Assembly (NCBI RefSeq): GCF_963169125.1
Contig: NC_084802.1
Coordinates: forward strand, 115,944,903 to 116,008,902
DNA from: Humulus lupulus
Lineage: Eukaryota > Streptophyta > Magnoliopsida > Rosales > Cannabaceae
Reading direction: 5' to 3'
DNA length: 64,000 bases
Position 1 is the first letter of the stretch. Each line of letters starts with the position of its first letter. The translations under genes were made by a program, and so were the position numbers. This document shows positions 11,460-22,025 of the stretch, one piece after another. The notes below the pieces were generated by a model that was not told the DNA's origin, searched no databases, and saw nothing but the letters and a program-made list of their open reading frames with translations.

Positions 11460-12951
11460 GATGAGGATCGTATGCAGTATCAAATTTAAATATATATTTT
11501 TTATTCACTTATACCAGCTACTTCAGTATAGCGATAAGAAGGGTCGAACCCATGAGGACTATGATCAAATTATTATTCAAAATAAGAACTAAATTGAATT
11601 AAAAAGGGATTTTAGTTTTAAGACTGAAAACATAAAATGAAATAAAGATCAAAGATTAAATAACTAAGGATAGAACGATATTAAAGAAATAGTAAAAAAT
11701 TACTCTCCACCTTCAACAATCAATCTATCAACAATGAGGAATAATATTCCTTATTACCAATTAAACTATTAACCCCGCAGATAACACTTAAGCAGTCAAC
11801 TATCTCAGTTTCCCTATTATACTTAATTAAAGCTAGGCTCTCTTAATTAACCTTTTTCACCCAACAATAAACCCATTAAGCATGCGATCTATTTAACCTA
11901 GTAAAAGCATTACACTCTATAGAAACAGAATAATCTAGGCAAAAAATTCATTAAGCATGAAATTCATTTAACCTAGGTTCTATTTTTCATCACAATCAAA
12001 ATACCCGTCACAATATCCTAATTGTAATTTATCACTCTACTTCGAATCCTAAACTATTAGTTGAATAGCAATCCTAAGATGATAGTAGAACAATGCAAAA
12101 CCTTAATTAGTTGGCCACCTAACAATATTTTACAACATTCATAACATTAAATTAGAAAAATTGAAGCAATTTAACATAAGGGAATAGAAGAAATAAAATT
12201 CATCAATGCATTCAAGATCTCATGTCTAGGGTTTTTAAATGACCCTCAACTATAAATAAAACTACTCCATAATCACATTCATATTCAACAACATAAATAT
12301 TCAATGAAAATAAAAGAGTTTTGATAAGATAGAAAAACTAGATTGAAGAATGTTTATACAGATGTCTTTTCTCCTCCTTTGCTGCTCTAGCCTCTAAAAT
12401 TCGCAATCCAAAGTTATTGTAAAAGTTAACCCTAACCCCTTTTATAGCCCACTAAAAATTACATTTGAAAACTGAAATTTTAAGAAAAATGCTTTTACAG
12501 GCCACGACCGCTAATTTCTGGTGGTTGCGGCCACATGGTGATTCTAGGCAAGCTTCACACGGCGGTCGCGGCTAGGAGATTGTGGTAGCTGCAACCATTA
12601 CTCTCAGACTCCCAGGCCACGACCAGTAAATTTTGTGGTTGCAGCCACAGCCCAAAATCTACTCGCGTGCTTTTTCTTCATACTCTTCAACTTTAAGCTT
12701 CAACCTCGGGTTTAGGGACTTCTAAAACACTTCAAACTTGTCCCAAACTTCATTTTCTCGAGTCCTATCATTGCACATCCATTCCTAACCTCAAAAATTT
12801 ATCAAATTCATCAATAATACCTTATAAAATATTTTATAGCTTAAAAATCAAAGACTCGTAAAACAAAGCTAAGAACACCTAAAACCACTTTAAATTAACA
12901 TTATCTAAATGCAAAAGGATAACAAATATAATATCCAAAATACCCTTATCG
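11460..12951 (-). repeat. 3' LTR of the Athila element
   Basis: About 1.49 kb, from (T/C)GATAAGGG at 12951 to CCTCATCA at 11460 on the minus strand. It aligns with 44849-45664 and 58184-58299, which together equal its last 930 bp. The U3 part has a GC-rich island at 12500-12660 with CGGTCGCGGC-type motifs. The flanking base run on the left is CTTCC (11455-11459), the expected target duplication if the far end shows the same. Confidence 0.85.
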
Positions 12952-12967
12952 AATTCCCCCACACTTA
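12952..12967 (-). other. Polypurine tract of Athila
   Basis: The minus strand reads AAGTGTGGGGGAATT directly before the 3' LTR, the usual Athila plus-strand primer. Confidence 0.75.
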
Positions 12968-13249
12968 TACTTTGTTAGTCCCTTAGCAAAACTACTAATA
13001 AAATCTAAAAACTAAACGAATAAAAAATCAATAGTTTTGTCGAAATCTTTAGTTGTCTCAAAGATTGATCAACCAAAAATGTTATTAGAAAAATCTGAAT
13101 TCGACATTCCTCAGAATTTCAACTCAATGTCTAGTCACCACTTAAACTCGATCTATTTATCATTATGTATAATTAAACTTACCAAAACACAAACATTTGA
13201 ATAAATTTATACACACCATCATATGTTTTAAAGTCTCATATATAATAAT

Positions 13250-14121
13250 TGTTATCCCCATTTCCTGCATGGGCTCGGGGCCTTCGTCCAGGCCCATTTT
13301 CAGGGGCCATGTAAGCATGCGGGCCCAGCCCAAGACCTCTTGGTACGGAAAGTGTCCGAGAGGGTTATGGAACGGGGGTGCATGTTTGGGCCCATTTGAG
13401 GGGTCGGGCATGGCCCTCCGGGTCCTGTCCTCCGGGACGGTCGTCTGGGTGATGTACAGATCATTCGGATCCCCCCGTGACCTACGCGTCCAGGTCCCGG
13501 ACCCTGGTACGGTCCGGGCCTGTGGTAAATGAAGAGGGACAAAGGTAAATGGACCCGGATCACCTCATCCCCGGGTGGAGGGGCCAAGCGTCCTAGACCC
13601 TGAAGCCGCCTCCCTCCGCGTGGGCGTTGTCCCCACTTTTCACCTGCAGAAAAGGCCACCTCGGGATTGAACACCGTTGTTGCAGGTCTGCGCTGCCAAG
13701 TACTCTGACTAATCTTGTCTCCTGAATCGGCCTCGTAACTCGAAATGTCCAGACCAAAAGCACCATTTTTTCGGCTCTTGAGTCAACTTATTGGGCCTTA
13801 GATGGTCTGTAATTTATGTATTTTGTATCTTTTGTATTGGGCCTCCACTAGAAAGGCCTAGAATACCCATACCTCCGATGGGCCCGGGTCGTACCCGGCC
13901 CAGACCCAGTGTTCCCATAAGCCTATAAATATAAGCTACAGAACACTGTAAAAGGGATCTCCTTTCATCTAAGATACAATAATCCTGTCGAAATACATAG
14001 AGAAACTCCATTGTAAAAGGTTGTTCAAGCTCTAATACTATAGACTCGTGGACTAAGGCTAGTTAACGCCCCAACCACGTAAAAAACCCCGTGTTAATCT
14101 TTTGCGCTCACTATAATTATC
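13250..14121 (+). repeat. 5' LTR of Tat element A (3' end deleted)
   Basis: It starts TGTTATCCCCATTTCC and matches 25823-26637, with a TATA box (CTATAAATATAAGC) at about 13923. It breaks off at CTATAATTATC, lacking the last 46 bp present in the 3' LTR, and runs straight into gag. It also keeps about 85 bp near 13840-13920 that the 3' LTR has lost. Confidence 0.85.
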
Positions 14122-16370
14122 ACGGCGAGTCACAGGACTACGAGGTTGGGACAGAATACGAAGAGGAGAACGAGGAGGAATATTATGAAAAGGAAAATGA
14201 GGGGGAGTACCACAATGAAGCAGCAGATCCCGAGACCCCCGAAGGAGGACTCGACCAGCAAGACTTGGAGGTGACCAGACTAAGGCAACATGTCCTGGAT
14301 CAGGAAGCCAGGATCGCTGAGCAAGCAGAGGCGCATCGACGGATGCAAGAGTCTCTCCAAGCCCTGTAGGCACTCATAGCCACGCAGGGCCCGGCAACTA
14401 ATCCCGCAACTGGCCCACTTCCGGTAGCGCAGCAACCTGCTCCGTAAGAACGAGCCGGCCCGGCCCCTCCCCCGGAGCCTTTTCCTGAACCAGCTCGAGG
14501 AAACCCGGGCAGGGAGAGAGAGACTGCCGGTGGAAAGACCCGAGAAAAGACCACCCCCGTCGCAAAAGCCGAGACACGTTACCGGCCACTCCCTAGGAGA
14601 GAGAAGGTGCGCCCCGTCCCAGGACGAGGCCACCCGATCGATCCACAGGGGACGTGGCCCCGGAATGTACAGCCCCGGCACGCCCCAGGGCGAGACGGGC
14701 GGGAGAGATCTTTGCACCCAAGTGCCTCGGTTAACAAGAACCGTCGGGAACGGCCTCGCCGCGAGGAACGTCATGACCTCAGTTCAGGGGACGACACTTC
14801 CCAGATAGACCTACGCGATGGACTGAACGCTCGGAAGGAGCGGGCTTGCAAGGAAAAGATCCTCCCCCGAGATGGCAACCTCAGGAACAACATCAACGAC
14901 AGGAGGAGCGAGAGAATCCCCTTGGAAGATGGCACGGCCAGATAGCTCATGGAGCAGATGGCTGCATTGAAAAAGGTCACAGATCGCCTGGTCCGCAAGC
15001 AAGAAGGCGCAGACACCGACTCCGACGAGGAGGATAAAGAGCCCTGCGCAAGGCACATCCTGGACGCCGTACTCCCCAAGGGGTTCAAGATGCCAAGCCT
15101 CACCGCCTATACTGGAAATACCGACCCAAAGGGACCATCTATCCCGATACAACCGACTCATGATAGTGGCCCATGTCAGCGACGACGGCAAGTGCCTCTG
15201 CTTCTCGATCACTTTGGGCGGTCCCGCCGAAGAGTGGTGGAAGAGACTTAAACCGGAGTCTATCCAATCCTGGTCCGAGCTACAGTCAGAGTTTTGAAAG
15301 AAGTTCGTGGCCGCCATGAGGATGGATATGCAAATCAGCGCTCTCGCAAATATTAAGCAACTCCCCACGGAGACACTCAGGGCCTACATCCAGCGCTTTA
15401 CTGAAGAAACTTCCAAAATGAAAGTGGACGACGGACAGCGCCTGGTGGCACTGCAGTGCGGAATCCGGGCCGGGTCCCCCCTTTGGGATGACATGCAGCG
15501 TAGCAAGGCCGCCACCTTGGAAGAGTTCATCAAGAGGGCCCAAGGATTCATCAACTGGGAGGAAGCCCAGATCTAGGCCTTCGGGAGGCCCCCGGCTCCT
15601 CATCCCGTCCCCCAGACGTTCTCGGGACATGCGGGATAGTTCCCGGCACAGTCCTACACCGCAGCCCCGGTTGCCCCGGGACCAGCTGTCGCGCCCAGAG
15701 TCAGTTACACCCCTACGGTGTACGGCCCTGCCACTTCGGGATACGCCCCGGCCCAATCAACCCACTTCTCCAGTTATGGCGTCGCGCCGGCATGACACAA
15801 CATGGCCCCTGTCGGGGCCCAGCAGTCATAAACAGGAGTAACTGAGGCAAGCGTGAATCCCTCCCGGGGGAAGCAGTCGAGCAAAGGCCAGAACCGGCCC
15901 GAGCCGGTCAAGAAGGGGAAAAGGGGCTACGAGCCCCAATATTCAGAATACACCAACCTGGTGGACACCAAGGAAAACATCTATCTGGCGACAGAAAGGG
16001 CGGTTCACTACCTGAAGCCTAGCCCCATGTTTAAAGGAGGGAGGAATCCACGAGACGCTAGCAAAAGGTGCGCCTATCACAAAGATGTGGGCCACACCAC
16101 CGATGAATGCCGGCAGCTCAAGGATGAGATTGAAAATCTCATCAAGCTAGGGCACCTCCACAAGTGGGTAAGGATGCCCGTGGGAATCCCGGGCCTGTCA
16201 GCAAGCCCCGGACAACCTGCGGCTCTGGGAACGACCCGGGCATACCCCCCCCAGGGGGGGTATGCACAGGGACCCCCGGCGCCGGCCCCTCAGGGGGCCC
16301 CCCGCCGCGCAAGTTCCCGGCCCCGGGATGCCTTATCCCTCCGAGGCAGCACCCCCTCGAGTTGACGGAC
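14122..16370 (+). pseudogene. gag, Tat element A
   Basis: The N-terminal part is very acidic (EEENEEEYYEKENE from 14157) and leads into a coiled segment (LRQHVLDQEARIAEQAEAHR). A proline/arginine-rich region follows, then the capsid-like retrotransposon gag domain from about 15010: KGFKMPSLTAYTG, later WDDMQRSKAATLEEF near 15485 and RAQGFINWEEA near 15535. The zinc-knuckle-like motif CAYHKDVGHTTDEC is at about 16072. It would form the particle and bind RNA. In-frame stops (14368, 14943, 15574) and frameshifts break it. Because of the LTR/primer-site deletion, the first open frame now starts inside the LTR (14091). Confidence 0.8.
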
Positions 16371-17233
16371 ATGTGGCAACCATCTCGGGCGGACCTCACC
16401 TGGGACGGGCATCAAGAAATGACCAAAAGCGCTACCTCAGCATGCTGGACCACGACCAGGAAGTTTGTGCCCTTGTCCAGGCTCCGGCTCAGCGCCCTAA
16501 GTTGATGAACCTCACCATCACCTTCAAGGAGGACGACGCCCGCAACGTCCATTTTCTGCACCACGACCCGCTGGTCACAGATGCTCAAATCGCCAACAAG
16601 TTGGTGTCTCGCGTGTTGGTGGACGACGGAAGCTCCGTCAACCTGTTGTTCAAGCCCGCTTTCGCTGCCATTGGCTTGACAGAAGCAGATCTGGCATCGT
16701 GCCCAACCCAGATTTACGGCTTCAACGGAGATGCACTTCTCCCCATGGGAAAGATCCAGCTGCCTGTTACGCTGGGGAGTGAGTTGCAGCACTCGTTCAA
16801 GTTCTGCTCCTTTGTAGTGGTGGACTGCCCCACCGCTTACAACGTCATATTTGGCCGGCCCGCACTGGTCGAGTTCGGGGCCATCACCTCCATCCACCAT
16901 CTTTGCATGAAGTTCCCATGCGACAACGGAAGGGTAGGGACCGTCCGGGGAGACCAAAAGAGCGCCCGAAAATGCTACCATTTGTCAGCCCGGCTCATAT
17001 ACATGCTTCGGGAAGAGCCTGTCGAACCAAATCCCCTCCCGCTTGCTGAGAGGGTGTTCCAAGAAGAGGATGACCTGGACCCGCGGATAGGAGATGACCG
17101 CGTCCTGGAACCAATGGACGAGGTAGAAGAGGTGTGCATCAGCGAAACCGATCCGACCCAGATCATCCGGGTCGGAAAAAGCCTGCCGGCAGACATTTGG
17201 GCCGCCATCATCGCCCAAGTCAAGGGAAACTAG
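16371..17233 (+). pseudogene. Protease region, Tat element A
   Basis: This is an open frame with the link motif ISGGPHLGRASRNDQKRY, then the aspartic protease active site RVLVDDGSSVNLLF at about 16615 and the GRPAL flap-side motif near 16855. It would cut the polyprotein. The canonical D-T/S-G reads D-D-G, so the active site may be weakened. It ends with the TAG at 17231, in the same frame as the RT that follows, so the stop is probably a mutation. Confidence 0.8.
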
Positions 17234-18550
17234 GACCTTCTGGCCTGGTCCCACTCCGACATGACCAGGATCGACCGCAATATCATTTTCCATGCGTTAA
17301 GTATTGACCCAAACGCGACCCCAGTCCGCCAGAAACGTAGGCCTTTGGGGACAGAGAGGGCCGAGGCCCTTAAGCTGGAGTTTGAGAAGCTATCTTCCAT
17401 CAACTTCATACGCGAGGCTGTGTACCTCGTGTGGCTAGCCAATCCCGTCTTGGTGCCGAAACCGAACGGGACCTGGAGAACGTGCATTGACTTCACGGAC
17501 CTCAACAAAGTCTGTCCGAAGGACTGTTTCCCGCTCCCCCGGATCGACCAAATGGTGGATGCTACACCTGGATACGAGATCTTGAGCTTCATGGATGCTT
17601 ACTCCAGCTACAATCAGATCTCCATGCACGTGGCAGATTAGGAGCACACTGGTTTCCAAACCGACAAGGGAATCTACTGCTACATAGTCATGCCTTCTGG
17701 ACTGAAGAATGCCGAAGCAACTTACCAAAGGTTCGTCAATCGGATGTTTCGGGCCCAGTTAGGGTGAAACATGGAGGTATACATTGATGATATGCTGGTC
17801 AAGTCCAAGACATCCCGGAACCATTTGGACGACCTGGCAGAGGCTTTTGCAGTCATCTGGAAATACGGGATGAAGCTGAATCCCAAAAAGTGCACTTTCG
17901 GCGTGGCCTCTGGGAAGTTCATGGGCTTCATAGTGAGTTTCCGGGGAATAGAAGCCAATCCAGATAAGATCAAGGCACTGATTGACATGGCCTCTCCCCG
18001 GAAGCACAAGGACGTGCAAAGTCTGACGGGGCGAGTAGCCGCTTTGAGCCGTTTCGTTTTTAAAGCCACGGACAAGTGTGTCCCGTTCTTCAATGTGCTT
18101 CGGGGAAGCCAGCGTTTCGAGTGGTCGCCCGAATGCGAAGAGGCCTTTTGAAAGCTGAAAGCACACTTGGCCAAAGCCCCAATCCTGGCGAAACCGGTAC
18201 CTATACCTGGCCGTGACCGAGCACGCGATCAGTGCCGCGTTGGTAGGGGAGGAAGAAAGGACACAACTCCCGGTATACTATGTAAGCAAGCGATTGCTGG
18301 ACGCCGAGTCTCGGTACCCATTGATCGAAAAGCTGACTTTCTGCCTGCTGATGGCATCCCGGAAGCTTCGACCTTACTTTCAGGCCCACACCATAAAGGT
18401 CCTAACCAACCATCCCATGCGGCAGGTGTTACAGAAGCCCGAGTAATCTGGAAGACTTCTGAAGTGGGCCATGGAGCTGAGCCAGTTCGATATATCCTAC
18501 GTCCCCAGGGTGTCCATCAAGGGATAGGCTCTGGCCAATTTCATCGTTGA
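17234..18550 (+). pseudogene. Reverse transcriptase and RNase H, Tat element A
   Basis: RT blocks in order are NPVLVPKPNGTWRTCIDF (17440), FPLPRIDQMVDATPGYE (17528), FMDAYSSYNQ (17588), MEVYIDDMLVKS with the YIDD catalytic motif (17771), and GIEANPDKI (17945). RNase H follows: TEHAISAALVGEEE (18216), YPLIEKLTF (18317), LTNHPMRQVL (18400). In-frame stops at 17639, 17765 and 18149, and a shift near 18200, break it. It converts element RNA to DNA in a live copy. Confidence 0.85.
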
Positions 18551-18990
18551 ATGTTCCGGGATTTCTCAAACGAGAATGGGGCCGGGGTCGTGATCATCTT
18601 GGTGTCACCGCAGGGGCACCAGTTACAAAATGCCCTCTGTTTCCAGTTCAAAGCGTCGAACAATGAAGCGGGGCATGAAGCTGTCCTAGCCGGCCTGCGC
18701 TTGGCCCAGGAGGTAGGGGCCGCGAACCTGGAGATTTACAGCGACTCCCAGCTAGTTGTCAGACAAATCTCGGGAGAATATCATACTAAAGGCGAGAGAA
18801 TGGCGACCTACGTGACTCAAACGAGGGTAATGCTACAGGCATTCGCAGCACATTCCATCTGCCAAATCCCCCAGGAGCAGAATGTCTTCGCGGATACACT
18901 AGCAAAGCTGGCCACCGACGCCGACGCCGAGCTGGCCAGACTGGTCCCCGTCAACCGTCTCCCCGTCCCGAGCATCAGTGCCCCCGGCGT
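18551..18990 (+). pseudogene. Second (archaeal-type-like) RNase H domain, Tat element A
   Basis: The open frame begins FSNENGAGVVIILVSPQG, then FKASNNEAGHEAVLAGLRLA (18642) and IYSDSQLVVRQISGEYH (18735), ending with FADTLAKLAT. In canonical copies of this domain the acidic residues lie in DGS, NEAEYEA, SDSQL and ADALA; here the first is eroded and NEAEYEA reads NEAGHEA. The domain lies between RH and integrase, as in other Tat elements. Confidence 0.8.
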
Positions 18991-20249
18991 CCACACCGTC
19001 GACCACTCCCTTTCCTGGATGGGACCGCTCATCCGCTACCTGTCTACCAGGGAAGTTCCAAACGACCGAGCCGCAGCCAGGAAACTCCAGTACCAAGTCC
19101 ACCGATACGTCATGATAGACGGAAAGCTATACCGCCGGGGTCTGTCCATGCCTTACCTAAGGTGCTTGTCCGGGACTGAGCTTAGCGCCATCATGCATGA
19201 CTGTTTTTGCGGAGATCACACTGCCGGGCCCAGCCTATCCAAGAAGATCCTGCGCCAGGGATACTTCTGGCCAACCATGAAAAAAGACTGTGTTGACTAC
19301 GTCCGCAAGTGAGAACAGTGCCAGAGGTACGCGAAGGTCCCACGACCCCCCCCCCCCCCCGACAGAGATAACATTGATGAATAGCCCCTGGCCCTTCGCA
19401 GTGTGGGGTATCGATCTCGTTGGATCCCTCCCGATCGGGAAAGGAGGGGTAAAATATGCCATCGTGGCTGTGGACTATTACACGAAGTGGGTTGAGGCGG
19501 AGCCCATGAACACAATCACTGCCGAAAAGGCCTTAGACTTCATCATCAATAACATAGTGTGTCGGTATGGCCTCCCCTACAAAATCTTGTCCGACAACGG
19601 GAAGCAGTTCGACAGCTCCCACTTCACGGATTTTTGCGAAAGGCACGGTATAGTGAAGAGCTTCTCCGCGGTTGCCAGACCCCAGGAAAACGGGCAGGCA
19701 GAAGCTGTGAACAAAATCCTAAAGGGGACACTGAAGAAAAAGCTCCAGGCCTGTAAGAGCAAATGGCTCGAGGAACTGCCTCGCTTAATATGGGCTTACC
19801 GGACTACCGAGCGGACGTCAACTGGACACACCCCCTACTCTATGGTCTATGGATGAGAATCCGTCATCCCAATCGAGACGACTGTCCCATCCCACCGACG
19901 TGACACGTATGATCCCACCCAGAACCACGCCTTACTCCAAGAATCACTAGATCTCATCGAAGAGATCCGGGAAGAGTCGCAGGTGCAGCTGAAGATGTAC
20001 CAAGGCAAGATCGTGCGACACTTTAACTTCAAAGTCAAGAGCCGTAAGTTTGGAACCAGGGACTTGGTCTTGCGGAGAGTCTTCCCTGCTACTCAAGATC
20101 CGGGAGTGGGGGTTCTGGGCCCAAATTGGGAGGGACCGTATGAGATCCAACACGAGGTGTGCCTCGGATTGTACCGCTTAAAGCGGCTCGATGGCTCGAA
20201 AGTCCCGCGAGCCTGGAATGCGGAGCGTCTCCGTAAATATTATCAGTAG
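18991..20249 (+). pseudogene. Integrase, Tat element A
   Basis: Domain order: linker with KLYRRGLSMPYLRCL (19121), zinc domain (MHDCFCGDHTAG at 19194, CQRYA at 19319, where the first Cys of CxxC is replaced by the TGA at 19310), a C15 homopolymer at 19346-19360 that shifts the frame, catalytic core (WGIDLVGSLP at 19402, VAVDYYTKW, LSDNGKQFDS at 19588, QENGQAEAVNK at 19683), and C-terminal part (LVLRRVFPATQDPG at 20067, LGPNWEGPYEI, RAWNAERLRKYYQ ending 20249). A TGA at 19854 interrupts the C-terminal part. Core D, D, E positions look intact. Confidence 0.85.
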
Positions 20250-20513
20250 TCAGGGAGCCTTTCCCAGTTTAACGTTTTCGTTGTAAACAATGTATGCCTC
20301 AGGGCGAACCTTTTTCAAACAATGAAAATGACGTGTGCAAAACGTCATCAAGAAATATTGTGAAAATCCATGCTAATCTTTCTCAAGTGACCCCAGATCC
20401 GTCTCCGCTCACTTGCGGGGGTATCCCGGGTGTAAGCAAACACCTAGCGGGGTGCAAGCTTAGGCTAGTCCTGGCTCGGACCACCAAGGTCCGGGCGACG
20501 CAAACCCCACGGT

Positions 20514-21690
20514 CCAACCCCGGACGAACGATGTCCGGGGGTATATAAAATAAAGAGCATCGGCCAAAAGAAGGTCCCACCCCGGACGAACGACGTCCGG
20601 GGGTATAAAACAGAGGACCGAGCCCAAAGCTGGTCCCACCTCGGACGAACAATGTCTGGGGAAATGAAAGGGGGACCGAGCTCGAGGCCGGTCCCACCCC
20701 GGACGAACGATGTCCGGGGGTATAAAATAGAGGACCGAGCCCAAAGCTGGTCCCACCCTGGACGAATGATGTCCGGGGAAATAAAAAGGAGGACCGAGCC
20801 CAAGGCCGGTCCCACCCCGGACGAACGATGTCCGAGGGTATAAAACAGAGGACCGAGCCCAAGGCCAGTCCCACCCCGGACGAACGACGTCCGGGGGTAT
20901 AAAATAAAGAGGATCGGCCCAAAGTCGGTCCCACCCCGGACGAACGATGTCCGGGGGTATAAAACGAAGGACTAAGCCGAAGGCCGGTCCCACCTCGGAC
21001 GAACGATGTTTGGGGGTATAAAAAAAAGGATCGGCCCAAAGCCGGTCCCACCCCGGACGAACAACGTCCGGGGGTATAAAAAAAAGAGGATCGGCCCAAG
21101 GCCGGTCCCACCCCGGACGAACGATGTTCGGGGAAATAAAACGAAGGACCGAGCCCAAAGCCAGTCCCACCCCGGACGAACGATGTCCGGATGTATAAAA
21201 TAAAGAGGATCGACCCAAGGTCGGTCCCACCCCGAACGATGAATTTCCGGGGATATAAAACGAAGGACCGAGCTGGAGGTCGGTCCCACCCCGGACGAAC
21301 GACGTCCGGGGTTACAAAAAAGAGGATCGGCCCAAGGCTGGTCCCATCCCGGACGAACGATGTCCGGGGAAATACAACGGAGGACCAAGCCCAAGGCCGG
21401 TCCCACCCCGGACGAACGATGTCTGGGGGTATAAAATGGAGGACCGAGCCCAAGGCCAGTCCCACCCCGGACGAACGATGTCCGGGGGTAGAAAAACAGA
21501 GGACCGAGCCCAAGGCCGGTCCCACCCCGGACGAACGATTTCCGGGGATATAAAAACGGAGGACCGAGCCCAAGGCCGGTCCCACCCCGGACGACCGATG
21601 TCCGGGGGTATAAAAACGAAGGACCTAGCCCCAAGCCGGTCCCACCCCGGACGAACGACGTCCGGGGGTATAAAATAAAGAAGATCGACA
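20514..21690. repeat. Tandem array, 20 units of about 59 bp, in the 3' region of Tat A
   Basis: Each unit reads roughly CCCACCCCGGACGAACGA, TGTCCGGGGGTATAAAA, then a purine-rich GGACCGAGCCCAAGGCCGGT block. The first half contains the dyad CCCCGGAC / GTCCGGGG around a 7-base loop. Two sub-types of the second half (GACCGAGCC and GATCGGCC) are intermixed. The long open frames on both strands across the array are by-products of its composition. 21691-22025 after the array is non-coding and holds nothing I recognise. Confidence 0.95.
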
Positions 21691-22025
21691 ATTGATGACC
21701 GGGAGTTAGAAGCATCCGGTTTGCCCCAGGGCAAAGCCATGGCCTAGAACTGATAAAAGGAGAATCAAAGCTCCAAATTAAACCAAGCCCGAGGGCCCTG
21801 GACATGGTGCCAGGATTAAAAACTTGGGAGGGTTAAGTCGTCGGGTCCAGTCTAGGCCGTTGGAACCGGAACTGAACCCTCACAATCAATTAATCGCGCA
21901 ACAGAATGAAATTTCTACTTGGAATAACGAAAGGAAGTCTACATAAAAACCAAAGAAGGTAGCAGTGTTTTAAATTTAATTACAAGCCAAGAACACTAAT
22001 AAAATTACAAGGCCGGGGTTCGGGC

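Noticed and set aside
13300..14774. Several overlapping ORFs on both strands (for example 13300-13674, 14280-14774)
   Set aside because: They lie in the LTR or antisense to gag in GC-rich sequence, have no family similarity, and the LTR ones recur in the other LTR.
20383..21805. Long open frames (up to 400 codons) with repeated GPALGSVL and SSGVG peptides on the minus strand
   Set aside because: They are readings of the 59-bp tandem array; the unit is not a multiple of three, and all frames on both strands are open because of its composition.
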